Shown here: positions 1 to 7,861 of the stretch, piece by piece
Layout of the letters: each line of letters opens with the position of its first letter
Position numbering within the stretch: the first letter of the stretch is position 1
Virus record (IMG/VR): IMGVR_UViG_3300049445_000621
Location: 1 to 29,365 of that record
Strand: one strand, 5' to 3'
DNA from: a virus
DNA: 29,365 bases
The notes under the pieces: model-generated
What the model was told of the DNA's origin: nothing
Database searches by the model: none
What the model saw: the letters and a program-made list of their open reading frames with translations, nothing else
Made by a program: the position numbers and the translations under genes

Positions 1-2
1 GT

Positions 3-827
3 CCGGACGGCGAGTCCCAGGTCACCATCGCTCTCGGTCCCGATCAATCGATCTATCCCGAGAGCCTGAGACCCCCTGAGACCACGCCCGCACCACCCGC
101 CGACGACGCACCGGAACCTGACGAAGCGACCGTCTCCGAACCGCCGCCCGAAAGCGCTGGAACCGTCCTCCCCCCCGAACAGGGTGAGACGCGGGGGACC
201 CGCCGACGAGCTGCCGACGAGGCGTACCAGCGCGGGCTGGCAGAAGGTCAAGCCAAGCACGAACGGGAGCAGGCCGAACGCACACGCGCGCAGCAATACG
301 AGCAAACCCAGCGCGAAGCCACGCAACGCGTGGACAGTCTCTTCCAGGACCTGGGGTCCAGTGACTGGGCCACCGTCGATCGGGCCCGTCGCGAGCTCGC
401 ACAGATGTACGGCGGTAACCGTGAGGCGCAACAGCTTCAGCAGGCCACGCGGCAGCAGATCCTGACCGAAATGGCCCAGGATTTCTCAAAGCTGCGCGAC
501 CTCGAGGGCATCACCGATGCCGACTATCAAGCCCTGCACTCGGCGCCGTCCGCGGCAGACCTGGCCAGGCGGGCCATCGACCTCGGCAAAAAGTCTCAGG
601 GCGATCAAATCGCACGCCTCGAGGCTGAGTTGCAGGGTCTGCGCGGCCGACTGGTCGGCTCACGTGCGACACCCGAACGCGCCAATGGCAGCAGCCACTC
701 AGATGGCAACGTTTCGATCGAGGAATACGCGACTCTGTCGCCGAAAGACGCCCGCAAGCTGAGCCCAGCGCAGATCGATGCGATGACCGCCCAGATGCGC
801 GCCGACGCCGAGCGCAGTCGCAGCTAA
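3..827 (+). CDS. Phage scaffold-like protein, 5' end outside window
   Basis: The frame is open from the first bases and closes at 827, so the start lies outside the window. About 274 residues are visible. The first part is rich in Pro, Glu and Asp. It is followed by a charged Gln/Glu/Arg-rich stretch predicted to form a coiled coil, then a mixed helical segment, and the protein ends in a Ser/Arg-rich tail. An acidic helical protein directly before the major capsid gene matches the usual position and composition of phage scaffolding proteins, which template capsid assembly and are absent from the mature head. No motif proves this role. An internal ATG at 330 would give 165 aa, but the coding pattern continues well upstream of it. 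Confidence 0.7.
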   Translation, partial: PDGESQVTIALGPDQSIYPESLRPPETTPAPPADDAPEPDEATVSEPPPESAGTVLPPEQGETRGTRRRAADEAYQRGLAEGQAKHEREQAERTRAQQYEQTQREATQRVDSLFQDLGSSDWATVDRARRELAQMYGGNREAQQLQQATRQQILTEMAQDFSKLRDLEGITDADYQALHSAPSAADLARRAIDLGKKSQGDQIARLEAELQGLRGRLVGSRATPERANGSSHSDGNVSIEEYATLSPKDARKLSPAQIDAMTAQMRADAERSRS

Positions 828-847
828 TCAGGGCTGACTTCAAACAG

Positions 848-862
848 CCCTCCACCGGAGGG
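848..862 (+). promoter_or_regulatory. Hairpin enclosing the capsid gene ribosome-binding site
   Basis: CCCTCC (848-853) and GGAGGG (857-862) form a perfect 6-bp stem with a 3-nt loop. The right arm is the only Shine-Dalgarno sequence for the capsid gene that starts at 874. When folded, the hairpin would hide the ribosome-binding site. No T-run follows, so it does not look like a terminator. Confidence 0.6.
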
Positions 863-873
863 TTCATACCACC

Positions 874-1755
874 TTGGCCGACGTCACGATTACGACGGCC
901 GCGCTCTACATCGACCAGGTCTGGTCGCCTGAACTCAATCGGGCTATCCAGTACGACGTCGTGGTCGCGGCATTATTCGACGACAAAAGCGCGCTGGTCG
1001 ACCAGCACGCCAACACCATCAACTTGCCGAGCAGGCACAACCTGACCGCCAACGCCAAGGCGGCGGGCACGGCACTCACGCCACAGGCCATCACCGAGAC
1101 CCAGCAACAGTTCGTGTTGCCGATGACCAATGGGCACAGGGCCATCGCGCAAGAGATCGAGGACATCGCCGAGATCCAGAGCCGGTACGACATCCGCTCC
1201 GAGACGACGATCGCCGGAGCGTATGCGCTCGCGCGTCAGATGGACGTGGATGCCGCGAGCCTGTTCGCCGCCGCGACCAACTCGAGCGGGACCTCGAGCG
1301 CGGAGCTGACCGACGACAACCTGATTCTTGCCCGCACCCTGCTGCGCAACAACGCCGCGCCCAGGCCCTGGTACATCGTGGTTCCGCCCGCGACCTACTC
1401 CGGTTTTCTCAAGCTCGAGAAATTCACCAACATGCTCTACATCGGTGAAAGCACCGAAGGCACGGCGGTGGAAGAGGCCAAGGTGGGCCGCATGTATGGC
1501 GCCGACGTGTATGAGTCGCAGTTGCTGGCCGGCTCAGCACCAGCCGCGACCGGTGCGTTCTGGTCGAAGACGCACTACTTCAAAGCTATCCAGCGTCAGC
1601 CCACCACCCACACCTGGTACAGCCCGCTCGACCTGGCCTGGATCGTCAGCATGGACTGCATCTACGGCATGTTCGAACGGTTGGAGGCCGACGAGGCCGC
1701 GGCAGCCACCACCAACTCGAGCAACTGGGCTGTCAAACTTTTATGCACGAAATGA
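874..1755 (+). CDS. Major capsid protein
   Basis: This 293-aa protein forms the head shell. It begins with a beta-rich segment followed by the region ALYIDQVWSPELNRAI, and continues with alternating helices and strands as in HK97-fold coat proteins of the P22/T7 size class. A Tyr/Trp-rich stretch near residue 240 (HTWYSPLDLAWIVSM) and a helical C-terminus close the protein. It follows the scaffold-like gene, the standard arrangement. No ATG or GTG fits the start: TTG at 874 lies 11 nt after GGAGGG and gives a sensible N-terminus (MADVTITTAALY). A TTG start is unusual for what should be the most abundant virion protein. The family call rests on position, length and sequence style, because this fold has few fixed motifs. 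Confidence 0.8.
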   Translation: MADVTITTAALYIDQVWSPELNRAIQYDVVVAALFDDKSALVDQHANTINLPSRHNLTANAKAAGTALTPQAITETQQQFVLPMTNGHRAIAQEIEDIAEIQSRYDIRSETTIAGAYALARQMDVDAASLFAAATNSSGTSSAELTDDNLILARTLLRNNAAPRPWYIVVPPATYSGFLKLEKFTNMLYIGESTEGTAVEEAKVGRMYGADVYESQLLAGSAPAATGAFWSKTHYFKAIQRQPTTHTWYSPLDLAWIVSMDCIYGMFERLEADEAAAATTNSSNWAVKLLCTK

Positions 1756-1783
1756 CCTGCACTAACTGAGTAATTTACGTGCA
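1744..1783. repeat. Inverted repeat across the convergent stop codons
   Basis: The left arm TGCACGAAAT (1744-1753) pairs with the right arm ATTTACGTGCA (1773-1783), with one bulged base. The arms span the stop codons of both the capsid gene and the opposing endonuclease gene. No T-run follows on either strand, so a terminator role is uncertain. It could also mark the edge of the inserted endonuclease gene. Confidence 0.45.
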
Positions 1784-2382
1784 AGTTCCTCGCCAGTTAG
1801 CCCGTGGTAAACCACGATCAGAAGTGGCCTCGGTTGCATAGCGAATTGGGCGTCGACATTGTTGAGTGCCTTGGCGGTTCCCCCGTACATGAAGTACAGA
1901 CCGGGGAAATGAACCGACGTGGTGCGCCACATGTACGACAGGTAGGGCAGCGCTCGCTTGATCTCGATGAATCCATCGCCGGGGATGTAGAAATCCGGTC
2001 GCACTCGGTCCATGGAGACTGCCGTGGGGTTGGCCTCTTGGAACCGCGCCTGCAACTCAGTCTCCGGAATGCCCTTCAACCCTTCGTAACGTGCCCTGGA
2101 TCGAGCATTCTGGTCGTCGCGCCATTCGGGATCGGTTGCCCTGAGCCGGTTCACCCGCTCGAGTTGGCGTTTCGACGTCGCCCGTCTCAACTCGGGGTGC
2201 TCGTCTCTCCATTTCTTGGAGTACTCGCGGCTCTCTTCGGGATTCTGAGCGCGCCACCTGGCCATTGTCTCGCGCGCGATCTCTTTCGTGCGTTCGGGGT
2301 TTGCCGCCCGCCACTTCCGCATGTACTCGGCCTGTCTGGCTCGCTTCTCTTCGGGGGTCACACTACATGATGCAAACCACAC
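1762..2382 (-). CDS. Free-standing PD-(D/E)XK endonuclease with WR-x-PE repeats (homing type)
   Basis: The frame codes for 206 aa from a GTG at 2382. A GTG at 2363 gives 199 aa beginning MTPEEKRARQAEY, which resembles how such proteins usually start and is preferred. The N-terminal half has four spaced copies of a helical repeat (YMRKWRAANPER, TMARWRAQNPEE, YSKKWRDEHPEL, RLRATDPEW), as in DNA-binding arms of phage homing nucleases. The C-terminal half has a PD-(D/E)XK core: P129-D130, then E140-I-K142, in the segment PDFYIPGDGFIEIK. No HNH motif was seen. The gene is transcribed against the capsid and tail genes and fills exactly the gap between two virion genes, which suggests a self-mobile endonuclease gene. 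Whether it cleaves a phage or host target is unknown. Confidence 0.72.
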   Translation of the reverse strand: MWFASCSVTPEEKRARQAEYMRKWRAANPERTKEIARETMARWRAQNPEESREYSKKWRDEHPELRRATSKRQLERVNRLRATDPEWRDDQNARSRARYEGLKGIPETELQARFQEANPTAVSMDRVRPDFYIPGDGFIEIKRALPYLSYMWRTTSVHFPGLYFMYGGTAKALNNVDAQFAMQPRPLLIVVYHGLTGEELARKLLS

Positions 2383-2412
2383 GTAGCGGTTGCTGTTGCA
2401 AAGTAATCCAGA

Positions 2413-2694
2413 ATGAGTAACGTCGACATGTTCCAGGGCGCCAACTACGCCCCGTTCACGACCTCGAACGTGGCGGTGAAGGCCCGTGGTGGCCGCATCG
2501 CCAAAATCGTGGTCACCGCGGCGATTACCGGCTCGCTCACGATCTACGACAACCCGTCGGCGGCCAGCGGTCAGATCCTGTACGTCTCGGCCGCCACGCC
2601 AGGCGTTGGCATCATCCCGATCGACATCCCGGCTCGCTCTGGCATCTTCCTGGTGCCAGGCTCGGCCGGCGCGGGCATCGTCGTCTATTCCTGA
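2413..2694 (+). CDS. Small beta-rich virion protein (93 aa)
   Basis: The predicted strands are short and rich in Ala, Gly, Ser, Ile and Val (for example GRIAKIVVTAAITGSLTIY), with a final strand GAGIVVYS. There are no charged helices and no cysteines. Its size and position after the capsid gene fit a head decoration or head-fibre-like protein, but no family was recognised. No Shine-Dalgarno sequence is visible in the 25 bases before the ATG. This is odd for a virion gene and may result from the endonuclease gene having been inserted just upstream. Confidence 0.7.
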   Translation: MSNVDMFQGANYAPFTTSNVAVKARGGRIAKIVVTAAITGSLTIYDNPSAASGQILYVSAATPGVGIIPIDIPARSGIFLVPGSAGAGIVVYS

Positions 2695-2696
2695 GC

Positions 2697-3149
2697 ATGC
2701 CGAATGTCATCGTCAGGCCCGACCTCGAGCAGCAGGCGTACGCCGTGAAGTTTCACGTGCGCCTGCCCGCGCGGGCGACCGCGGACCTGATGCAGCGGCG
2801 GCTGCAGTGGTCGCTCGAGCGCATGATTCCGAGACTCGCGCGGCAGGGCTGGACGTTCGTGCGGTTAGACGCCCGCCCGCCGCGCGGGCCCCTGCCCGTC
2901 GTCCCGGTCAAAGGTTTTGGAAAACGGCCGCCCAAACGCCGGCGGGTGCCGGGGCAGCCCTCGCCACCACCGCTGCCCGATGACAGCCTGGTGCGCGTCA
3001 GCACGCTGCCCACGTTCGGGCCCAAGGGGGCCCACCTGATGACCGACGAAGTCGACTGGGAGTACTCAGCGCTCTTTCATCGACCAACGATTCCTACCGC
3101 CTACGTGCAGCAGCAAGGAGAGCCCGAGCCAGCATGGCTGAAACACTGA
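2697..3149 (+). CDS. Phage structural-region protein of unknown function (150 aa)
   Basis: This gene starts 2 nt after the previous stop and overlaps the next gene by 16 nt, so it belongs to the same operon. The first 60 residues form a beta strand and a basic helix (KFHVRLPARATADLMQRRLQ). The middle is a Pro/Arg/Lys-rich linker, and the C-terminus is acidic and then Trp/His-containing. The function is not recognised. The basic, proline-rich middle could contact nucleic acid or another virion protein. Confidence 0.65.
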   Translation: MPNVIVRPDLEQQAYAVKFHVRLPARATADLMQRRLQWSLERMIPRLARQGWTFVRLDARPPRGPLPVVPVKGFGKRPPKRRRVPGQPSPPPLPDDSLVRVSTLPTFGPKGAHLMTDEVDWEYSALFHRPTIPTAYVQQQGEPEPAWLKH

Positions 3150-3970
3150 CCGCCGACGCGCCGAACGCTGTGATTGCCGACGAGGGCCTCGTCTACTGCC
3201 GCGCGCCAGGCGGCGAGATCGTCTCGACGGACGCCTCGCCGATGGAAATGATGAAAAAGATCAACCGCGGCTGGCAGGTGCTGAACGACTACGGCCAGTT
3301 CGGCAGCAATGTCTATTACATGGACAATCCCTACGAACCGCTGTTCCAGGCGGGCGGCGCTCACGAGCTGGGCGTCGAGCAAATCGTCAACCTGGGGTAC
3401 CACCTGCGTCCGCCGCTGGTGCCAACGTGTGAGAAACACGTGGGCCAAACGAAGGATCACCTGACCCACGCGGGACGGGCCGGCGGCGGGTCGGCCAAGA
3501 GCCAGGGGTGCTGGCGCGGCGCGCGACCGGTGCGATTCCCGCAGCTCGAGCGCGTTCAGGTCCCGCCGGCGCCCGACGAGTGCGAGTTCTGCGATCGCGA
3601 CGATTTTCCCACGGACCGGGCGCTGAAGCAGCACCAGGACGTCATGCACAACGACCGCCGCCAGCAGCAGGCCCTGGGCGAAGCGATCGTCTCAGGCCTG
3701 CACCAGACGGGCGTGGTGGGCGGCGGTGGTGTCGATGCACAGGCGATTGCCGCGGCGGTGGCGGCCACCCTGCAGACGCTGGGCTACGGCACGCGCACCA
3801 CGCCAGGACCGGACCCTGTGCCGGAGGACGATAACGACGAAGAGGACGAGGCGGCTGATGAGCCGTCCGAGCCCGAGCCGGCGTCCGCCAAACGACCCCG
3901 CACCGAATCAGAGCTCGCGGCGCTTGCCCGCGCGAGGGCCGCTCGCGCCCAGCGCCACGTGCCCGCCTAA
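3134..3970 (+). CDS. C2H2 zinc-finger-bearing phage protein (278 aa)
   Basis: The N-terminal 100 residues look globular (EGLVYCRAPGGEIV; MEMMKKINRGWQVL). A single classical C2H2 finger follows: C150 and C153, then H167 and H172 in the segment CEFCDRDDFPTDRALKQHQ, continuing DVMH. After it come a Gly/Ala-rich helix pair, a strongly acidic stretch (residues about 231-256), and a basic Arg/Ala-rich tail. C2H2 fingers are common in eukaryotes and uncommon in phage virion operons. The finger could bind nucleic acid or a protein partner. The gene overlaps the upstream gene by 16 nt and is followed by a good Shine-Dalgarno sequence for the next one. Its job is unknown. Confidence 0.68.
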   Translation: MAETLTADAPNAVIADEGLVYCRAPGGEIVSTDASPMEMMKKINRGWQVLNDYGQFGSNVYYMDNPYEPLFQAGGAHELGVEQIVNLGYHLRPPLVPTCEKHVGQTKDHLTHAGRAGGGSAKSQGCWRGARPVRFPQLERVQVPPAPDECEFCDRDDFPTDRALKQHQDVMHNDRRQQQALGEAIVSGLHQTGVVGGGGVDAQAIAAAVAATLQTLGYGTRTTPGPDPVPEDDNDEEDEAADEPSEPEPASAKRPRTESELAALARARAARAQRHVPA

Positions 3971-3991
3971 ACACACCAGGAGGCTTTCCCC

Positions 3992-4381
3992 ATGCCTGGC
4001 ACTCGAGCCCAAGCCAAAAACATCATCGACACGGTCGCCGGCTATGCCAACGCCGCCGTCACCGCCAGCCAGTTCCTCAACGAGTACGTGGTGGTCGCGT
4101 TCGGCCGCATCACGGGAATCAAGGTGTACGCCGGCACCGCGGGCACCGGCGGCAGCAACACGGTGGTCGACGTACTGGTGAACGGCACCAGCATCTGGGC
4201 CACAGCCGGCAACAAGCCGACCCTGCTGGCCACCTCGACCGGCGAGTTCGCCAACGCGGTCGGCGACCCGAACAAGGTGGGCGTCCGCCCGGGCGACCGC
4301 GTGGCGATCCAGGTTGCCTCGATCTCGAGCACCGGCCACGCGCGGCTGTCGGCGAGCGTCGCGATCGAAGGCAACTCCTGA
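3992..4381 (+). CDS. Beta-rich virion protein (129 aa), possible decoration or head fibre
   Basis: A strong AGGAGG precedes the ATG, suggesting high expression. After a short helical N-terminus the protein is almost all predicted beta strand (FGRITGIKVYAGTAGTGGSN; VVDVLVNGTSIW; GDRVAIQVASIS), like a small jelly-roll or Ig-like module. Such proteins next to the capsid gene commonly decorate heads or bind the neck. No family motif was identified. It shares its general style, but no clear identity, with the proteins at 2413, 4545 and 4945. Confidence 0.7.
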   Translation: MPGTRAQAKNIIDTVAGYANAAVTASQFLNEYVVVAFGRITGIKVYAGTAGTGGSNTVVDVLVNGTSIWATAGNKPTLLATSTGEFANAVGDPNKVGVRPGDRVAIQVASISSTGHARLSASVAIEGNS

Positions 4382-4383
4382 GC

Positions 4384-4581
4384 GTGAAGGAGATGGCCCA
4401 GGGCCTGGTCCCGCAGGCGGGCAGTTTGAGCGCGAGGATCATCCGCGCGTGTCCCGAGCACGCCGAGTGTGCGCTCGAGTGCCCCGCGCGCGCCGTCGAG
4501 GACCTCGGCACCATCGCGAAGTTTGAGCATAAGGAGGGTCGGTCATGGCGTCGCTTGTTCCGTCGGTCGGAAAAGCCGTAA
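4384..4581 (+). CDS. Small cysteine-containing protein (65 aa)
   Basis: A GTG start lies 2 nt after the previous stop, and the frame overlaps the next gene by 37 nt out of frame. Three cysteines are close together (ACPEHAECALECPARAVEDL), and the C-terminus is Arg/Lys-rich. It fills what would otherwise be a 160-bp gap in a tightly packed operon, which supports it as a real gene. No function is recognised. The cysteines could bind a metal, but a fourth ligand is not obvious. Confidence 0.5.
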   Translation: MKEMAQGLVPQAGSLSARIIRACPEHAECALECPARAVEDLGTIAKFEHKEGRSWRRLFRRSEKP

Positions 4582-4940
4582 TCAGCGGGCGGATGTTCGG
4601 CGGCACGCCGACCCAGACCGAGCCGCACTTCGTGGGCTGGGGTACGGGGGCCGGCGCGGGCGCGGCGGGCAGCACCGACCTGTCGACGGCAGCGACTGAG
4701 GCGCGCGTCAGTGGCACCAGCACCCAGGTGACGACCACCGTGACCAACGACACGCACCAGGTCGTCGCGACGATCACCGCGGCGGGCACGAAAACGATCA
4801 CCAACGTGGGCATTTTCGATGCGGCGGGAGCGGGCAGCCCACCCAGCGGCGGCGTGCTGTACGCCATCTTCGACGGTCTCAGCCAGGCGCTGAATTCGGG
4901 CGATTCGATCCAGTTCACCGCCAAAGTCCAGTTTTCTTAG
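4545..4940 (+). CDS. Beta-rich phage structural protein (131 aa)
   Basis: AAGGAGG before the ATG at 4545 is a strong ribosome-binding site. The sequence has a GWGTGAGAGAAG glycine stretch, then repeated Thr/Val strands (STQVTTTVTNDTHQVVATIT; TITNVGIFDAAG) and ends in SGDSIQFTAKVQFS. This pattern, with a final strand after GDSIQ, recurs in phage head- or tail-fibre-like proteins, which I recall as a widespread family of unknown detailed role. It probably sits on the particle surface. Confidence 0.7.
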   Translation: MASLVPSVGKAVISGRMFGGTPTQTEPHFVGWGTGAGAGAAGSTDLSTAATEARVSGTSTQVTTTVTNDTHQVVATITAAGTKTITNVGIFDAAGAGSPPSGGVLYAIFDGLSQALNSGDSIQFTAKVQFS

Positions 4941-4944
4941 GTCT

Positions 4945-5382
4945 ATGGCCAAGTTCTCGAGCACCCACTCGCAGGCAGGCTGTGGCGCGACCGAGCTCAA
5001 CAGCATGGCGTCGGCCGCGGTCGTCCAGTCCACGACCGTGGTGAATAACACGGTGAACCTCGATCCGTGGGCGGCGATCCAGGGCAGTATCACGTTCAAC
5101 GCCGCTCCGACGGTGAGCGACAGCAACACCATCGACGTGTACTGCCAGCCGCAGTGGGACGGCTCGAACTACCAGGCCCTGGGCTCGGGCGTGCTGCCGC
5201 AGGGTGCGCTGTACCTGACCTCCCTGCCCGTCAAAAGCACGTCGACGACGCAGCAACTCGCCTCGGCGCCGTTCCCGCTGCCTGGCCCGATCAACCTGCA
5301 CCTGATTTTCCAGAACAACACCGGTACTGCCCTGGCCGCCTCGGCTGGCACGGTGTCGGTCTACTCGTGGCAGACCCAATAG
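4945..5382 (+). CDS. Beta-rich phage structural protein (145 aa)
   Basis: The gene begins 4 nt after the preceding stop. The protein is Ser/Thr/Ala-rich with predicted strands throughout (GSITFNAAPTVSDSNTIDVY; INLHLIFQNNTGTALAASAG; TVSVYSWQTQ) and only two cysteines. It reads like a small beta-sandwich particle protein. The operon position between other virion genes supports a structural role. The exact location on the particle cannot be told from sequence. Confidence 0.68.
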   Translation: MAKFSSTHSQAGCGATELNSMASAAVVQSTTVVNNTVNLDPWAAIQGSITFNAAPTVSDSNTIDVYCQPQWDGSNYQALGSGVLPQGALYLTSLPVKSTSTTQQLASAPFPLPGPINLHLIFQNNTGTALAASAGTVSVYSWQTQ

Positions 5383-5383
5383 C

Positions 5384-6646
5384 GTGATTGCCCGCGACCT
5401 CGGCCTGGAGTTGCCGCGGCGAAAGCCGCTGGGCGTTCCCAGAATCAACCCGCAGCATCCGCTGGCGCGCGGTCTGACGTTCGCCACGTTAATGACGGGC
5501 GACGGGGTGCCGCGCGACCTGGTGCTGGGCCGCGCGGCCAGTCCGAGCGGCGCACCGACAGCCATCCGCAATACGCCGCAGGGCCAGGCGTTGTTGTTCA
5601 ACGGCAGCACCGACAACTGCAATTTCGGCGACATCGCCTCGTACAGAACGGGCAGCCAGGTGTTCACCATCGCGGCGTACGCCAATCCGCCGGCGAGCTC
5701 GACGACGTTCGGGCTGGCCAGCAAGCGCAACGGCAGCAGTTTTGTCCAGGTCAGTTTCGCGGCCAATATGGACAACAACGGCGGCCCCGTCTCGGGGTTG
5801 CTGGGATTGTTCATGCTCGACGGCAGCAATCAACTGAGCGGCGCGACGACGAGCAGTCCGATCAACGGCGCGTTCCACCAGTTCGTCGCCACGCGGAACA
5901 GCGCGACCACGCTGCAGTTTTACGTGGACGCGGTCTCGCAGCCGCTTAACTACACCTCGCAGGCCAACGCCAACTACAACGCCACCGACCCGCTCTTTAT
6001 CGGCGCGATGGGCTCGACGTCAGCTCCAGCGGGCGGCTATCTGCCGGGCTCGATCGGCTACGTCTACATCTGGCGCGGCCGTGTGCTGACGGCCGCGGAA
6101 ATTGCCTGGCTGTACCGCGACCCGTACGCGATGGTGCGCGAGGCGCCGCGCCAGGAGCCGTATTTCACCATCTGGCAGTCCACCGGCGGCGGTGGGGGCA
6201 CGACCTACACGCTGTCGGGATCGGCCACGCAGACGCAGACGCTGAGCCTGCGTCGGGCGCCTAACCTGGTCCGCCAGATCGCCCAGACCCAGACGCTGGT
6301 CCTGCCCAAACAGGTGCGTCTCGTGCGGGCCAACACGCAGACCCAGGCGCTCAGCATCGTCGCCCAGCGGGTGTTTCTCAGAACCGTCAGCGCCACCCAG
6401 GCCCAGGTCCTGGCGCTCAGCACCGCGGTCCATCACACGTTCGCGTTGACCGTCAGCGCCGTGCAGGCCCAGGTGCTGTCGCTGCTCGCCCAGCTCAGCG
6501 TGTCGCCACCACCCAACCCGGTGGTGGTCCCGAGCACTACGCCGCCCGCGGGCGTGGCCGTCAGCAATTACCTCGACTGGCCACAACATACGATCACCTC
6601 GAGCGATATCCCACCGCCCGTCGGCAGCGCCGTTGGAGGTCCGTAA
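5384..6646 (+). CDS. LamG/concanavalin-like virion protein with C-terminal TQTQ-L repeats
   Basis: The 420-aa protein starts at GTG 5384, one base after the preceding stop. Residues about 25-255 resemble a LamG or concanavalin-A-like lectin jelly roll: FNGSTDNCNFGDIASYRTGS, FTIAAYANPP, GAFHQFVATRN, LQFYVDAV, and the typical end GYVYIWRGRVLTAAEIAWLY. Such domains in phage particles bind glycans or decorate the capsid or tail. Residues about 278-372 hold five degenerate repeats of 18-22 residues built on [TV]Q-x-Q-x-L-x-[LI] (TQTQTLSL, AQTQTLVL, TQTQALSI, TQAQVLAL, VQAQVLSL). A proline-rich tail follows. The repeats probably form an extended beta structure linking the lectin domain to the particle. 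Confidence 0.7.
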   Translation: MIARDLGLELPRRKPLGVPRINPQHPLARGLTFATLMTGDGVPRDLVLGRAASPSGAPTAIRNTPQGQALLFNGSTDNCNFGDIASYRTGSQVFTIAAYANPPASSTTFGLASKRNGSSFVQVSFAANMDNNGGPVSGLLGLFMLDGSNQLSGATTSSPINGAFHQFVATRNSATTLQFYVDAVSQPLNYTSQANANYNATDPLFIGAMGSTSAPAGGYLPGSIGYVYIWRGRVLTAAEIAWLYRDPYAMVREAPRQEPYFTIWQSTGGGGGTTYTLSGSATQTQTLSLRRAPNLVRQIAQTQTLVLPKQVRLVRANTQTQALSIVAQRVFLRTVSATQAQVLALSTAVHHTFALTVSAVQAQVLSLLAQLSVSPPPNPVVVPSTTPPAGVAVSNYLDWPQHTITSSDIPPPVGSAVGGP

Positions 6647-7854
6647 TGAGTAACACCATCACGCTCCAGGAACCCAGCGTCAACGCATTGATGAGCACGT
6701 ACGTGGGCATCCAGCTCGAGCGCGCGCACGTGCAGAGCGGACCATTCACTCTGCTGGTCCAGTTGCCGTACGTGCTCAACCAGACGGTCTACACCTACGT
6801 CGACGTACCGGGCAGCCTGACGGACTGGTACCGCACCGCGCGCTACACCGGCGTCGGGCTGGGCCCGTATTCGCCCGCGTGGCCGGTGCAGTCCCAGCAG
6901 GGCGCTGGCTTCAGTTTGAGCCAGTACCGCCACCGGCTCGCCGACGCGGCCGGTTTTAACAGCATCACCCAGACCACCTCGGACGCGACCGCGACGAACC
7001 AGCTCATCGTCGCCGATTTTCTGAGCACCGAGCTCGAGCCGTCGTTTCTGGGCAACACGTGGGAGTACCAGCCGACAGGCCCCAACGCGGGCCAGGTGCG
7101 GCGCGTGGTCTACGGCGGTTTGCAGAATGGGACGGGCACCATCACCGTCGAACGCGCCCACACAGCGCTGACGCTGGCCGGCACGGCCGTCGAGTTTTAT
7201 GGAAAACTGCCGCCCGTCCACTACGAGGGCCGTCTGGGCCTGAACGACATCGTCAACAAGGTGCTGGCCGAGTGCTGGACGATTCAAAAACTGCCGATAC
7301 CCGGCGTGCTGAATCAGCGCGTCTATCCCGTTGGCACGCTGGCGCCCTGGCTGCAGGCCGAAGACCAGGTCGTCGAGGTGTACTACCGCCCGGCCAACAG
7401 CGACCCCAACGCCGACGACCAGTTGATGATCAACTGGCGCTGGGTCTCGGGCGGCGACAACCCCGGCATCGAGATCGCCCAGTTGCTCAACACCGGCGAC
7501 ACGCTGCTGGTGCAGTGCTACGTGCCGATGTCGTGGTGGATCAATACGGGCACCGGCTGGGGCCTGGGCACGACGGAGGGCCTGCAGTCCGAGACAGACC
7601 GCGCGGTGCTGCCCATCAACGGCATGGAGATCATCGGCCAGGCGTACGTCAACCTCGAGTTGTCCAAATGGGGCCTGCCCGACGATCAGAAGCAATACAT
7701 GGCCCTGCGGGCCCAGGCTCGAGCCGCGGCGAACCAGTGGAAGCGGCTCACGCTGCAGCATCCGCAGGTGAGAAAACAGCACTGGCCGTCGGTGCTCACC
7801 GTCCGCTCACGGGATAACTGGGGCGGCAACCCGGTGTTCGGTACGCCTGGCTGA
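6646..7854 (+). CDS. Phage structural protein of unknown function (402 aa)
   Basis: The ATG overlaps the previous stop by one base (TAATG) and is preceded by GGAGGT. The protein is soluble, mixed alpha/beta and rich in aromatic residues. The N-terminal half has strands such as GPFTLLVQLPYVLNQTVYTY, the middle contains a helical segment (LNDIVNKVLAECWTI), and the C-terminus is helical and basic (QYMALRAQARAAANQWKRLT). It lies between the LamG protein and a propeller-like tail protein, so a tail-hub, connector or nozzle component is plausible. No family motif was recognised. Confidence 0.65.
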   Translation: MSNTITLQEPSVNALMSTYVGIQLERAHVQSGPFTLLVQLPYVLNQTVYTYVDVPGSLTDWYRTARYTGVGLGPYSPAWPVQSQQGAGFSLSQYRHRLADAAGFNSITQTTSDATATNQLIVADFLSTELEPSFLGNTWEYQPTGPNAGQVRRVVYGGLQNGTGTITVERAHTALTLAGTAVEFYGKLPPVHYEGRLGLNDIVNKVLAECWTIQKLPIPGVLNQRVYPVGTLAPWLQAEDQVVEVYYRPANSDPNADDQLMINWRWVSGGDNPGIEIAQLLNTGDTLLVQCYVPMSWWINTGTGWGLGTTEGLQSETDRAVLPINGMEIIGQAYVNLELSKWGLPDDQKQYMALRAQARAAANQWKRLTLQHPQVRKQHWPSVLTVRSRDNWGGNPVFGTPG

Positions 7855-7861
7855 GCGATAG

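Noticed and set aside
4119-5132. Minus-strand open frame (337 codons) over the small virion genes
   Set aside because: The translation changes to Arg/Pro-rich low-complexity sequence and covers several plus-strand genes with good ribosome-binding sites.
6568-7782. Minus-strand open frame (404 codons) opposite the 402-aa tail-region gene
   Set aside because: High-GC shadow frame; the plus-strand gene has a good ribosome-binding site and operon overlaps.
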